Shown here: positions 1 through 10,427 of the stretch, piece by piece
Numbering within the stretch: the first letter of the stretch is position 1
Layout: each line of letters starts with the position of its first letter
From: Caulobacter segnis
GTDB lineage: Bacteria; Pseudomonadota; Alphaproteobacteria; Caulobacterales; Caulobacteraceae
DNA length: 64,000 nucleotides
Direction: 5' to 3'
Assembly (NCBI RefSeq): GCF_023935105.1
Contig: NZ_CP096040.1
Coordinates: 1,798,001 to 1,862,000, forward strand
Translations under genes and position numbers: made by a program
The notes under the pieces: model-generated
What the model was told of the DNA's origin: nothing
Seen by the model: only the letters and a program-made list of their open reading frames with translations
The model's database searches: none

Positions 1-537
1 CTTGGCCCCTGGCAGGTCGGCGTCGGCCGTGTGGTCGCCGGCCAGGACATAGGAAGTCGCCCGCGAGCCGGGGTGGCCGGTCTGGACGCTGGGCGCGGCG
101 GCGTAGTGCAGGCTGATGGCCAGCGAGGTCAGCGGCGCGACCTTCAGCATGACCGGGTCGGACCAGTAGTCGGCGCCGGCGGGAATGGTCACCTCGCCGC
201 GACCCGAGAAGGTGAGCGCGCGGTCGGTGGCCGGGTCGATGCGGGCGGAGTTCAGCGCCGCCGACACCGCGACGCGGGCGGCCTTGATCGTCAGCGGCTG
301 GGTCCCGAAGGCGTTGGACAGGCGCACGCGGATCTTGTCGCCGCCGATCGACAGCCGAACGACCTGGCGCAGGGTGGCGTCGGGATAGTCCTGCGGATCG
401 AGGCTGTTCTTGGCGTCGGGGGCCAGCTGGGCGCTGGCCCAGGCGCCGACCCACTTGGGGGTCTGGGCATGCGCGGGCAGGGTAAGCGCCAGGGCCAGGC
501 CGAGGGCGGCGAAAGCAGGCCGCGCGAGCATCTTCAT
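1..537 (-). CDS. SGNH/GDSL-type hydrolase, secreted (5' part; gene runs off the window start)
   Basis: The 179 codons present start MKMLARPAFAALGLALALT and form a signal peptide ending in AHAQ, then a mature part beginning TPKWVGAWASAQ. This opening, followed by LRQVVRLSIGGDKIRVRLSN and an all-beta stretch, is typical of the N-terminal region of secreted SGNH hydrolases (sugar acetylesterase and lipase-like). The catalytic GDS block lies beyond the window, so the activity is not seen directly. The ATG at 537 has a GGGAG ribosome site about 10 bases upstream. Two LacI-type operator sequences lie 30-150 bases upstream, which suggests control by a sugar and fits a role in polysaccharide de-esterification. 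The substrate is unknown. Confidence 0.75.
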   Translation of the reverse strand, partial: MKMLARPAFAALGLALALTLPAHAQTPKWVGAWASAQLAPDAKNSLDPQDYPDATLRQVVRLSIGGDKIRVRLSNAFGTQPLTIKAARVAVSAALNSARIDPATDRALTFSGRGEVTIPAGADYWSDPVMLKVAPLTSLAISLHYAAAPSVQTGHPGSRATSYVLAGDHTADADLPGAK

Positions 538-566
538 CGACGTTTTCTCCCGCTCCGACTTGTTGC

Positions 567-580
567 CGGTAGCGGTAACA
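567..580. promoter_or_regulatory. LacI-family operator-like site, copy 1
   Basis: CGGTAGCGGTAACA differs at one central base from the palindromic type GGTAGCGCTAACA. It lies 30 bases upstream of the SGNH hydrolase start and about 107 bases from copy 2, roughly ten helical turns. AGCGCT-centred sites of this type are bound by LacI-family sugar repressors, including the xylose regulator of Caulobacter. Confidence 0.5.
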
Positions 581-673
581 TTGGTATGACCTCCGGGCCT
601 TGTCGTAAAGCGCCGAGGCAGAAAAGTGCGTCAGGTCGCCGCGTTCGATAAGAATCGCTTGCACCTGCACCCG

Positions 674-687
674 TGTTAGCGCTACCA
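674..687. promoter_or_regulatory. LacI-family operator-like site, copy 2
   Basis: TGTTAGCGCTACCA is a near-perfect palindrome centred on AGCGCT. It overlaps the -10 region of a plus-strand promoter-like sequence (TTGCAC at 659-664, then GCTACCAAC at 681-689, near the Caulobacter housekeeping consensus TTGACGS-N10-14-GCTANAWC). It could control both the leftward hydrolase gene and the short rightward transcript ending at the terminator near 770. Confidence 0.55.
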
Positions 688-689
688 AC

Positions 690-777
690 ATCCCGTGAGG
701 TGCCGAGCGCCTCTGCCCTTCCTGGGCGTTTCCTCCCTATAACTTTCAGCCCGGTCGTTTGGCCGGGCTTTTCTTTT
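690..777 (+). ncRNA. Candidate small RNA with an anti-Shine-Dalgarno segment
   Basis: A strong intrinsic terminator (stem AGCCCGG / CCGGGCT at 748-769 followed by TTTTCTTTT) points to the right, yet no plus-strand gene precedes it. A promoter-like sequence overlapped by a LacI-type operator lies just upstream (659-689). The roughly 85 bases between carry TTTCCTCCCTAT (730-741), which is unpaired in the obvious fold and complementary to ribosome binding sites, a common seed in alphaproteobacterial regulatory RNAs. No coding frame of note is present. This is inference from promoter, seed and terminator only. Confidence 0.35.
748..777 (+). terminator. Rho-independent terminator
   Basis: Stem AGCCCGGTC / GGCCGGGCT with a short loop, then a T-rich run. 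The T-run orientation serves plus-strand transcription; on the minus strand the hairpin has no following T-run. Confidence 0.7.
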
Positions 778-793
778 GCCCGGACTCCTGGCT

Positions 794-2008
794 TCAGGCG
801 GCGGTTTCCGGGGCGAGAAAGGCCTCGTCCTCGGGCGATTTCGCGCGGCCCAGGCGCTCTGCGGTCAGGATCGCCGCCAGCATGGCCAGCGCCAGGACGG
901 CGACGCAGACGCCCAGGCCCTGCCAGCCCCACCGTCCCACGACCAGCCCGCCCAGCGGTGGACCGATCAGCGCGCCGCCGGCGCCGAACTGGGTCAGGAG
1001 GCCGTTGGCGGCGGCGATACGCGGATCGTCGGGCGCGGTCGCGCCGGCCAGGCCCGGCAGGCGGGCGAAGACCAGCGGCGAGGCGATCCCGCTCAGCAGC
1101 AAGGCCAGGCCCGCCACCAGGGTGACCGCCACGGCATCGCCGGCGACCGACGGATGGAAGATCAGGGGCGCGATCACGGCCGTGGCCAGCAGCGCCGGAA
1201 CGACCGTCAGGACCACGCGGCGCGGCGCGGACGGTGCGCCGTGCAGGATCCGCACCGCGATGGCCGAGGCGGGCAGGGCGGTTAGCGAAACGAGGCCCGT
1301 GGCCAGGCTGGCGCCGGACAGCGACGCGCCCACCCGTTCGATCAGGAAGCTGGGCAGCAGCATGGTCAGGGCGCAGACGAAGACGGTGTAGAGGCCGAAG
1401 CCGAAGGTCACGACCACGGCCGCCGGACGCGGCAGGACCATCCTGGCCGCGCCGCGAACGCCCGCGCCCTGCCGCGCCGCCGCGACCAGGCCTAGGGCGC
1501 ACAGGCCGGCCCACAGAAGGAGCGCGGTCTTGGGGCTGGTCAGGGCGACGGCCACGCCGGTCACGCCGCTGCCCAGGGCGACGCCGACCGGGACGAAGGT
1601 GCTCCACAGCGCCAGGGCCGCTCCGCGAATGCGCTCGGGGGCGATGGCGACGATCATGGTCGGGGCGGCGATCACCACCAGCACATAGCCCAGCCCCTCG
1701 ACCGCGCGGGCGGCGAACAGCAGGGCGACGTTGGGCGCCAAGGCCTCGACGACGCTGCAGGCCAATAGCACGGAGAGGCCCGCCAGCAGGAAGCGGCGGC
1801 CGCCGAACCGGCCCAGGGCCAGGCCGCCGACCATGCCGAACACCGCGCCGCCGATCTCCAGCAGCGACACCAGCAGGCCGACCTGGGCCAGCGACAGGTG
1901 GAACGTCTCGCGCAGCGCCGGCGCCAGGACGGCGATCTTGGGCAGCTGCGCGGCGGCCAGCACCCCGATCAGCCAGAGCGCGACGATGTTCAGCCATGTC
2001 CGGATCAT
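794..2008 (-). CDS. MFS transporter
   Basis: A 404-residue protein with about twelve hydrophobic segments. The first loop motif after TM2 appears as GGLALGRFGGRR, matching the conserved GxLaDrxGrR motif between TM2 and TM3 of the major facilitator superfamily. No periplasmic-binding or ATPase part is present, so it is a single-component secondary carrier of the inner membrane, exporter or importer. It lies 42 bases behind the XRE regulator on the same strand and is probably co-transcribed with it. The substrate cannot be told from sequence; CynX/NimT-type and drug-efflux members look alike at this level. Confidence 0.85.
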   Translation of the reverse strand: MIRTWLNIVALWLIGVLAAAQLPKIAVLAPALRETFHLSLAQVGLLVSLLEIGGAVFGMVGGLALGRFGGRRFLLAGLSVLLACSVVEALAPNVALLFAARAVEGLGYVLVVIAAPTMIVAIAPERIRGAALALWSTFVPVGVALGSGVTGVAVALTSPKTALLLWAGLCALGLVAAARQGAGVRGAARMVLPRPAAVVVTFGFGLYTVFVCALTMLLPSFLIERVGASLSGASLATGLVSLTALPASAIAVRILHGAPSAPRRVVLTVVPALLATAVIAPLIFHPSVAGDAVAVTLVAGLALLLSGIASPLVFARLPGLAGATAPDDPRIAAANGLLTQFGAGGALIGPPLGGLVVGRWGWQGLGVCVAVLALAMLAAILTAERLGRAKSPEDEAFLAPETAA

Positions 2009-2050
2009 GCCGCTGCATAGGGCGGTCCGCCCGCGCGCGACACGTAAAAA

Positions 2051-2623
2051 TTATGCGTCGACGCCGTCCAGGCTGCCCAAGGTGGTGGCCAGGCGTCCGA
2101 TCCGGCCGTCCGACAGCGGAATGGTTTCCCATTGCAGCAGGCCCGGCTGGACCGGGACCTCGGCGCTGCCGTTGGCGCCGGTGCGGAAGCAGGTCCGCTG
2201 GTAGGGCCGTTCGAACCAGCCGCTGTCGGCCAGGCCGTCCTCGGCGGCGGCGATCTCGGGACTGGCGAAGCGCCAGAGCGAGGTGTCGAGATAGGTCCCG
2301 AGGTCGATATTCCAGGTGGCGGCGCGGACCGGTGAGGCGGCCAGCAGCCGGTGGGTGGCGTCGCAGACCAGATGCACGGACAGGGTGGAGCTCTCGACCA
2401 GCCGCTTGAGCACGGCGTCGCCGCGATGGTCGGCCCGCGCCGCGATCAGGGCGGTGATGCGCTGGCGATGAACCTCGTCCGGCGCCTGCGCGCCGCTTTC
2501 CCAGCGTGACACGGTCGCCTGCGAGACCGTCAGCAACTCGGCCAGATGGCCCTGCTTGACGCCGTTCAGGCGGCGGAACCGGCGCAGCGCTCGCCCGACG
2601 GGAAGATCGTGCAACATGTCCAA
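2051..2623 (-). CDS. XRE-family transcriptional regulator with C-terminal sensor-like domain
   Basis: A 190-residue protein. Residues 8-60 form a Cro/C1 helix-turn-helix (LRRFRRLNGVKQGHLAELL, then SQATVSRWESG as the recognition part). Residues 75-190 have no recognised motif but read like a PAS-type fold (alternating strands around SVHLVCDATHRLLAASP), so it may sense a ligand. It is divergent from the TonB receptor gene at 2736 and followed by the MFS gene, which it may regulate together with itself. Confidence 0.8.
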   Translation of the reverse strand: MDMLHDLPVGRALRRFRRLNGVKQGHLAELLTVSQATVSRWESGAQAPDEVHRQRITALIAARADHRGDAVLKRLVESSTLSVHLVCDATHRLLAASPVRAATWNIDLGTYLDTSLWRFASPEIAAAEDGLADSGWFERPYQRTCFRTGANGSAEVPVQPGLLQWETIPLSDGRIGRLATTLGSLDGVDA

Positions 2624-2677
2624 GCGTAGCCGGGGCGGGCGGCGGGGCCAAGCGTCGCCTTAATTTGATCGACGATA

Positions 2678-2694
2678 TTGCAAATCAGTCGCAA
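2678..2694. promoter_or_regulatory. Fur-type box candidate
   Basis: TTGCAAATCAGTCGCAA reads as the dyad TTGCNANTNANTNGCAA, the shape of alphaproteobacterial Fur/Irr-type sites. It lies 42 bases upstream of the TonB receptor start and between divergent genes, as expected for iron control of receptor and PepSY partner. Assignment is by pattern only. Confidence 0.5.
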
Positions 2695-2735
2695 AAGTTA
2701 TACCCGCCGCCGGACCTTCGTTGTCCGGATCCGTC

Positions 2736-4895
2736 ATGTCGTCTCACGTCCTTCGCGCCCATCGCCTCGCCGCCGTCTCGTTGTTGGCCCTGGCCTGCGC
2801 CACCGCCGCTCACGCTCAATCGGGAAGGGCGGCCGATACCGACGTCGACCAGATCGTGATCACCGCCGCGCGCACCAACCTGCCGGCCAGCGCCCTGCCG
2901 CTGACGGTGGACGTGGTCGACAACGAGGCCCTGTCGCAGCAGGTGGCGGTCAGCGGTTCGATCGTCGACGCCATCTCGACCCTGTCGCCGTCGTTCTCGC
3001 CCACGCGCCAGAAGCTGTCGGGCGCGGGCGAGACCCTGCGCGGCCGCTCGCCGCTGTACGCGATCAACGGCATCCCGCAGTCGACCCCGATCCGCGACGG
3101 TTCGCGTGACGGCTACACGATCGACCCGTTCTTCATCGACCGCGTCGAGCTGATCTACGGTTCCAACGCCCTGCAGGGCATCGGCGCCACCGGCGGCGTG
3201 GTCAACCAGGTGACGGTCGGTCCGCCCAAGGAAGACGGCGTCTCGGGCAAGATGCTGGTCCAGTCGACCCTGGCCGGCAAGCTGGGCGACGCGGTCGGCG
3301 GCAAGGTCGCGGGTCTTGTCGGCTGGCGAGACCAAGCCTTCGACGCCACTGTGGGCGTCGCCTATGACGCGCGCGGCGCCTTCTATGACGCCCATGGCCG
3401 CCGCATCGGCATGGACAACACGCAAGGCGACGTCCAGGATTCCAAGACCCTGTCGATCTTCGGCCGCTTCGGCTGGCAGATCGCGCCCAGCACGCGCCTG
3501 GACGTCGTCGCCAACCGCTTCGAGCTGAAGGGCGACGGCGACTATGTGACCGTCACCGGCACGGCCGCCGCGCCGACCGATGGCAATCGCGCCACCCGCC
3601 TGCCATCGACGGCCTATCGCGGCGTCGTTCCCGGCACGCCGGCCTCGGGCCGGGTCGAGACCCTGTCGGCCGCCTTGGTCGATGACGACCTGTATGGCGG
3701 CGTGTTGAACGCCCAGGTCTTCTTCAACCGCACGCGCGACACGTTCGGCGGCGACAAGAACGCCACGTTCCAGGACGTCAGCATCGCGCCGTCGGGCACG
3801 CTGTTCGACCAATCCTCGAACCGCTCGCGCAAGCTGGGCGCGCGGGTCAGCTACGAGCGCGCCGTTCCCGGGATCGAGGGCCTGACCGCCACCGCCGGCC
3901 TCGACGCCCTGACCGACACGACCTCGCAGGTCCTGACCGCCACCGGCCGCGCCTGGGTGCCGCCGACCAAGTTCCAGAGCGTCGCGCCCTTCGTACAGGG
4001 CAACTACGCCCTGTTCGACGGCAAGCTGCGCCTGGCCGGCGGCGTGCGTTTCGAGAATGTCGAGCTGAAGGTCGACGACTTCACGACCCTGGCCTTCTAC
4101 GGTTCGCGCAAGGTCGGCGGCGGCCATCCCGACTTCAAGGCGACCCTGGCCAACGGCGGGGTGGTGTTCGAGCCGGCCAAGGGCGTGCGCCTCTACGGCA
4201 GCTACGCCGAGGGCTACACCGTGCCGGACGTCGGCCGCATCCTGCGGTCCATCAATGTCGCCAATGTCGACGTCGACACCTACCTGGCCGTCGAGCCGAT
4301 CGTGTCGAACAACCGCGAACTGGGCGCCGAACTGAAGCGCGGCCCGTTCGACGCCAGCGTCGCCTATTTCTGGTCCTCGTCGAAACTGGGTCAGCTGCTG
4401 GTCAAGAACGCCGGCGGCATCTTCGACGTCCAGCGCCAGCGCGTGGCGATCGAGGGCCTCGAGGTCAATGTGAAGGCCAGGACGCCGGTCTCGGGCCTGG
4501 AGCTCTCGACCGGCTACGCCCGTCTGCGCGGCAAGACCGACACCAACGCCGACGGCAAGACCGACACCGACCTGGACGGCGCCAACATCTCGCCCGATCG
4601 CCTGAACCTGGCGGCCGACTATCAGACGGGCAAGTGGGCCCTGCGCGCACAGATGCAGAAGTACATCTCGCGCAACATGCAGAACACGCTCGTGAAGGAC
4701 GACTTCGAGGGCTACACGGTCGCCGATGTCTTCGTGCGCTACGCCCTGCCGGTCGGGGCCGTGTCGCTGGGCGTCCAGAACCTCTTCGACAAGCAGTACC
4801 TGACCTACTACTCGGACACGACCTTGCCGACCAAGGACAAGATCTATGCCGGCCGCGGCCGCACCGCGACGATCGGCTGGGAAGCCCGCTTCTGA
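2736..4895 (+). CDS. TonB-dependent receptor (siderophore or iron-complex type)
   Basis: A protein of 719 residues from the ATG chosen here; a TTG five codons upstream is also open. A signal peptide ends near AAHAQSG, a TonB box candidate is DQIVITA, the plug domain includes GETLRGRSPLYAINGIPQS and DRVELIYGSNALQGIGATGG, and the C-terminus ends in the aromatic barrel signal IGWEARF. It is an outer membrane barrel importing an iron chelate or similar ligand using TonB energy. The Fur-type box upstream and the PepSY-domain gene overlapping its stop codon support ferric-siderophore uptake followed by reduction at the inner membrane. The ligand is not predictable. Confidence 0.9.
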   Translation: MSSHVLRAHRLAAVSLLALACATAAHAQSGRAADTDVDQIVITAARTNLPASALPLTVDVVDNEALSQQVAVSGSIVDAISTLSPSFSPTRQKLSGAGETLRGRSPLYAINGIPQSTPIRDGSRDGYTIDPFFIDRVELIYGSNALQGIGATGGVVNQVTVGPPKEDGVSGKMLVQSTLAGKLGDAVGGKVAGLVGWRDQAFDATVGVAYDARGAFYDAHGRRIGMDNTQGDVQDSKTLSIFGRFGWQIAPSTRLDVVANRFELKGDGDYVTVTGTAAAPTDGNRATRLPSTAYRGVVPGTPASGRVETLSAALVDDDLYGGVLNAQVFFNRTRDTFGGDKNATFQDVSIAPSGTLFDQSSNRSRKLGARVSYERAVPGIEGLTATAGLDALTDTTSQVLTATGRAWVPPTKFQSVAPFVQGNYALFDGKLRLAGGVRFENVELKVDDFTTLAFYGSRKVGGGHPDFKATLANGGVVFEPAKGVRLYGSYAEGYTVPDVGRILRSINVANVDVDTYLAVEPIVSNNRELGAELKRGPFDASVAYFWSSSKLGQLLVKNAGGIFDVQRQRVAIEGLEVNVKARTPVSGLELSTGYARLRGKTDTNADGKTDTDLDGANISPDRLNLAADYQTGKWALRAQMQKYISRNMQNTLVKDDFEGYTVADVFVRYALPVGAVSLGVQNLFDKQYLTYYSDTTLPTKDKIYAGRGRTATIGWEARF

Positions 4896-5995
4896 TGAAG
4901 ACCCTGCGCCTGCTGCACCGCTGGACCGGCGGCCTGATCGGCCTACTGCTGGCGCTCCTGGGTTTCACCGGCGCGCTGCTGGTGCACGAGGACGCCTTCC
5001 TGCGCGCCACCGTGCCCCATGCCGCCGACGTTCAGCGGCAGGACACCGCGACCCTGGCGGCGATGGCGACCAAGGTCTTCGCCCAGCAGGATCGCCCGCG
5101 CTCGGTCGTGCTGGCGACCCAGCGGCTGGGTGTGCACCGCCTATATTACAAGGATGAGCGGGGAGCCTATGTCGACCAGGACGGCGGCCCCGTCCTGGCC
5201 TGGACCTCGAACTGGGCGCGGCCCGAGGCCTGGCTGTTCGATTTCCACCACCACCTGTTCAACGGCGACGCGGGCGAGATCGTCGGCGGCGTCGCCGGTC
5301 TGGCGGGCCTGGGCTTCGTGGTCACGGGCCTGATCCTGTGGTGGCCGACGCGGCGGATGTTCCATGTCCGCGCCTGGCCCCGGATGATGAAGCGGGCGGC
5401 GATCGTCCACCATCACCGCGACCTGGGCGTGCTGGTCGCGCCGCTGCTGATCCTGTCTCTGACCACCGGCGCGGCCATGAACCTGAAGTGGTTCTCGCAG
5501 GCCCTGCGCGCGCCGTTCACGCCGCCGGCGGTGATGGAAAAGGCCTCTGCCGCGCCCAAGATCAAGGGCGGCAAGCTGGCCAGGGATCTGGATTGGGCGA
5601 CGGTGATCGGTCAGGCCCAGGCCCGCTTCCCCGGCGCCGAGGTGCGGACCCTCGGCCTGCCCGCGAAGAAGGACGGACTGATCGCCATCCGCCTGCGCCA
5701 ACAGGCCGAGTGGCTGCCCAACGGCCGCAGCATGGCCTGGTTCGACCCGGCGACGGGCAAGCTGGTCGCCAGCCGGGATGGCCTGGCCCAGCCGCTGGGC
5801 GCGCGTATCGCCAACGCCGACTATCCGCTGCATGCGGCCAAGGTCGGCGGCCTGGCCTATCGCCTGGTGATGACGGTGTCGGGCCTGGCCCTGACCCTGC
5901 TGGGCACGCTGGCGGTGGTGACCTTCTGGGGCAATCCGGCGGGAACGCCCAAGCGGCGGAAGAAGGCGGCCGCTAAGCCGGCGCCAGCGATCTAG
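4895..5995 (+). CDS. PepSY-associated TM (PiuB/FecR-partner type) inner membrane protein
   Basis: A 366-residue protein with an N-terminal TM in LLHRWTGGLIGLLLALLGF, then a periplasmic part, further TM segments near residues 125-150 and 180-205, and a last TM near 335-355. The opening RxxHRWxGGxxG and the internal histidines in FDFHHHLFNGDAGE and AIVHHHRDLGV are typical of PepSY-TM proteins, thought to reduce siderophore iron using heme in the membrane. The ATG shares one base with the receptor stop codon, showing translational coupling and a common role in iron uptake. Confidence 0.85.
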   Translation: MKTLRLLHRWTGGLIGLLLALLGFTGALLVHEDAFLRATVPHAADVQRQDTATLAAMATKVFAQQDRPRSVVLATQRLGVHRLYYKDERGAYVDQDGGPVLAWTSNWARPEAWLFDFHHHLFNGDAGEIVGGVAGLAGLGFVVTGLILWWPTRRMFHVRAWPRMMKRAAIVHHHRDLGVLVAPLLILSLTTGAAMNLKWFSQALRAPFTPPAVMEKASAAPKIKGGKLARDLDWATVIGQAQARFPGAEVRTLGLPAKKDGLIAIRLRQQAEWLPNGRSMAWFDPATGKLVASRDGLAQPLGARIANADYPLHAAKVGGLAYRLVMTVSGLALTLLGTLAVVTFWGNPAGTPKRRKKAAAKPAPAI

Positions 5996-6070
5996 GCCAG
6001 GCTACGGCTGATACTTGCCCCCTCCGCGCCTTCGGCGCTCCTCCCCCGGAGGGGGAAGAAGGTCAGTGCG

Positions 6071-6117
6071 CACCTTCCGCCCCCTTTGGGGGCGGACGAC
6101 CGCGAAGCGGTCAGGTG
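6071..6117. repeat. Cloverleaf-like intergenic repeat (two hairpins enclosed by a third stem)
   Basis: CACCT (6071-6075) pairs with AGGTG (6113-6117) and encloses two perfect hairpins: CCGCCCCC-TTT-GGGGGCGG (6077-6095) and GACCGC-GAA-GCGGTC (6098-6112). Upstream, 6016-6060 holds further complementary C/G-rich runs. Such REP-like elements are common between Caulobacter genes. The element follows the PepSY gene and precedes the convergent receptor gene. Confidence 0.7.
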
Positions 6118-6135
6118 GGGGCTGGGGCGTCGGCC

Positions 6136-6167
6136 GAAAAAACGGCCGGGAGGTTCCCCTCCCGGCC
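6136..6167 (-). terminator. Intrinsic terminator of the TonB receptor gene
   Basis: A perfect 10-bp stem (GGCCGGGAGG at 6144-6153 with CCTCCCGGCC at 6158-6167). On the minus strand it is followed by GTTTTTTC, so it ends leftward transcription from the receptor gene that stops at 6192. Confidence 0.8.
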
Positions 6168-6191
6168 TTCGTCGTTTGATCTCGGAAGATC

Positions 6192-8501
6192 CTAGAACGT
6201 CTTCTTCACCGACAGGTAGAATTGACGCGGCGCGGCCGGCAGGACCGTCATGGCCTCGCCGTTCGGATCGCTGTTGACGAAGCCGCCCGAGCCGATGGTC
6301 GAGATGTAGTCCTTGTCGGTCAGGTTGGTGATGTTGGCCTGGATCTCCAGGCCCTTGCCCCAGCCCTCGTCGCCGAAGCGATAGCCCAGGGTCAGGTCGG
6401 CCACCGTGGTCGAGGGCGCCAGGCCGCCGATGTTCTCGTAGGTGTAGTAGCGCTTGTCGGTATAGGCCAAGCCCAGCTTGCCGAAGAAGCCGGCCTGGTC
6501 GAACGCCAGCTCGCCCTTGAAGATGTTCTTGGGCGTGTTGACGACGGTCTTGCCCTTGGTATGGGCCTTCAGCGTGCCGTCCTGGGCGACGACGTCGTCT
6601 TCGTACTTGGAGTCGTTGTAGGTGTAGGCGCCGTAGAGGCTCCAGGCGTCGGTCAGGCGATAGGTGCCCGCCAGTTCCAGGCCCTTGGTCTCGACCGAGC
6701 CGACGTTCGACAGCACCGGGGCGTTGCCCTGGATCGACGAGCCTTGCTGGATGGCCAGAATGCGGTTGTCGAAGGCCACGTGATAGACGGCGGCCACGCC
6801 CTGGAAGCGCTCGGTGCGATAGCGGGCCCCGCCTTCGAAGGTCTTCGAGCTTTCCGGCTTCAGCTTCGTGGCGACGTAGTTGACGTTGTCCTGGTTCAGC
6901 GAGCTGAACGGACCCGAGGTGGCCGCCGAGACATAGGCGCCCATGTTCTCGGTATAGCCGCCGAACACCTCGAAATCAGGCGAAGCTTTCCAGACGAAGC
7001 CGGCCTGGGGCAGGAAGTTGTCCTTGCTCTCGATCTCGCCCGCCAGCGGGTTGCCGACCACGGTCTGGACGTTGTTGGTCACCTTGATCGACTTGAAGCC
7101 GAAATTGACCTTGAAGGCGTCGCTGATCGTCCACTCGTCTTCCAGGTGGCCGGTCGTGGTCTTGGTCTCGAACCTGTACTGCCACTGGGTGACGAACGGG
7201 TTCGACTGGAAGTCCAGCGGATCACGCGACGGCGCGGCGGCGGTCTCGGCGTAGAAACGGCGAGCCTGGTTGAAGTGGTTGATCTCGTGCCAGAAGCCGC
7301 CGCTCAGGCGGTGCGCGCCGACGTCGACCGTCAGGCCGGCGATGATCCCGCCGCGGTCGATGTCATACTCTGTGGTTCGGATCGACAGCGGGGCGGCGGT
7401 GGAACCGGCCGTACCCCAGCCCGGGCTCGGAACATAGGGCGTGTACCACAGGCCCTGGCCCTTGTTCTTGTGCTGGTAGGCGGTGGCGTCCAGCTTGACC
7501 CGGTCGGTGAGGTCGAGGTTAAGCGACGCGCCGTAGAGGTCGTCGTTCCGCACGCCCGCGCCGGCGTAGTAGGCGTCGTCCACGGTCTTGAACGGCGCGG
7601 GAAGCGTGGCGCCCGGCGTGTTGTAGGCGGCGGCCGCCGCGATCGCCAGGCCCCAGTTCGGTTGGGTGTTGTCCCAGTCGCGGCCCAGGCGCTTGATCAT
7701 GTCGAACGACAGATCCTGGTAGTCCTGCTCGCGGCGTTCCGAGCGATGATAAAAGCCGGTCAGGTCGCCGCGTCCGCCCAGCGGCATGACCAGCTTGGCG
7801 TCGTACTGGCGCTGCTTCTGCTCGCCGCCGCCCTTCCACTTGTCGGCCTTCTGGTCGGCGACCGAGATGTAGCCGCGCAGGCCGCCCAGCTGTTCGATCT
7901 CGCCGGTCTCGAAGCGACCGAACACGCGGTGCATGTTGTCCGAGCCGCCCGTGACGTCGATCTCGCCGCCCATCGTCGACTGCGGGTCGCGCGAGAAGAA
8001 CTGCAGCGTGCCGCCCAGGTTCGAGGTCGAGGCGGTGCCCAGCGCGCCCGCGCCCTGGGCCAGTTCGACGCGACCGATGTTTTCCGAGGCGATGGCCCGG
8101 CTGATGTGCAGGCCGTTGTGGTTGCCGTAGCTCATGTCGCCCAGCGGCACGCCGTCCAGGGTGAAGCCCAGTTGGTTCTGATTGAAGCCGCGGATCGAGA
8201 TGCGGGTCGACCACTCGTAGGCGCCGAACGCGTCGGCCGACTGGAAGGTGACGCCCGGCAGTTTGTCGATCGCCTTCAGGGCGCTGGTGCCGGCGGCTTC
8301 CAGGCCGATGGCGTCGTCCTTCAGCGTCTGGACCTGGCGGCTCTGGCCTTGGCCGATGACGATGACGGCGTCGACGTCGGTGTTCTCGGCGGGCGCGGCG
8401 GCCGGCGCGGCGGCGTCGGCGGTTTCGGCGGAGAAGGCCGGCGCGGCGGTCACGATCAGGAGCACGCCCGCGGCGGCCCCCAGCATCAGGTGGTTCTTCA
8501 T
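6192..8501 (-). CDS. TonB-dependent receptor
   Basis: From the ATG at 8501 (preceded by GAGGGGAT) the product has 769 residues. The signal peptide is MKNHLMLGAAAGVLLIVTAA ending AFSAE; an Ala/Pro linker follows; the TonB box candidate is DAVIVIGQ; the plug shows STRISIRGFNQNQLGFTLDG and GRVELAQGAGALGTAST; the barrel ends QFYLSVKKTF with a terminal Phe. No partner gene is adjacent, and no cobalamin or other riboswitch was recognised in the 228 bases upstream. The ligand is unknown; orphan receptors of this kind in Caulobacter often take up plant-derived oligosaccharides or metal complexes. Confidence 0.9.
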   Translation of the reverse strand: MKNHLMLGAAAGVLLIVTAAPAFSAETADAAAPAAAPAENTDVDAVIVIGQGQSRQVQTLKDDAIGLEAAGTSALKAIDKLPGVTFQSADAFGAYEWSTRISIRGFNQNQLGFTLDGVPLGDMSYGNHNGLHISRAIASENIGRVELAQGAGALGTASTSNLGGTLQFFSRDPQSTMGGEIDVTGGSDNMHRVFGRFETGEIEQLGGLRGYISVADQKADKWKGGGEQKQRQYDAKLVMPLGGRGDLTGFYHRSERREQDYQDLSFDMIKRLGRDWDNTQPNWGLAIAAAAAYNTPGATLPAPFKTVDDAYYAGAGVRNDDLYGASLNLDLTDRVKLDATAYQHKNKGQGLWYTPYVPSPGWGTAGSTAAPLSIRTTEYDIDRGGIIAGLTVDVGAHRLSGGFWHEINHFNQARRFYAETAAAPSRDPLDFQSNPFVTQWQYRFETKTTTGHLEDEWTISDAFKVNFGFKSIKVTNNVQTVVGNPLAGEIESKDNFLPQAGFVWKASPDFEVFGGYTENMGAYVSAATSGPFSSLNQDNVNYVATKLKPESSKTFEGGARYRTERFQGVAAVYHVAFDNRILAIQQGSSIQGNAPVLSNVGSVETKGLELAGTYRLTDAWSLYGAYTYNDSKYEDDVVAQDGTLKAHTKGKTVVNTPKNIFKGELAFDQAGFFGKLGLAYTDKRYYTYENIGGLAPSTTVADLTLGYRFGDEGWGKGLEIQANITNLTDKDYISTIGSGGFVNSDPNGEAMTVLPAAPRQFYLSVKKTF

Positions 8502-8729
8502 AAGCTTTATCCCCTCGCCGACGCGGGGAAGCATCGGCTTGGGAAGCTCGGCTAACAGCGGTCGACGACGGGGCGGCGACGGTTCCATGTCGACTGTTCG
8601 ACACTGGCGCGACGGCTTGATGACGGCTGGCCGCGAAGGATCCGTCCGCCGCGATTGCGCGAAGCCGCCCGGACCGCTATTTCAGCGCCCAATCCCCGAA
8701 ACCCTCGTCCAGCGAGAACGCGAGCCCTC

Positions 8730-10397
<1,668 letters not shown>

Positions 10398-10427
10398 TCC
10401 GTCGTCGGACGAAGCTGGAAGAAGACC

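Noticed and set aside
6222..8555. Open frame of 777 codons antisense to the second TonB receptor
   Set aside because: Translation is repetitive Val/Gly/Ala/Arg without motifs; the receptor on the minus strand has plug and barrel motifs throughout.
8502..8729. Possible cobalamin or TPP riboswitch before the TonB receptor
   Set aside because: No conserved B12-box or TPP core sequence found on the minus strand; only ordinary GC-rich stems.
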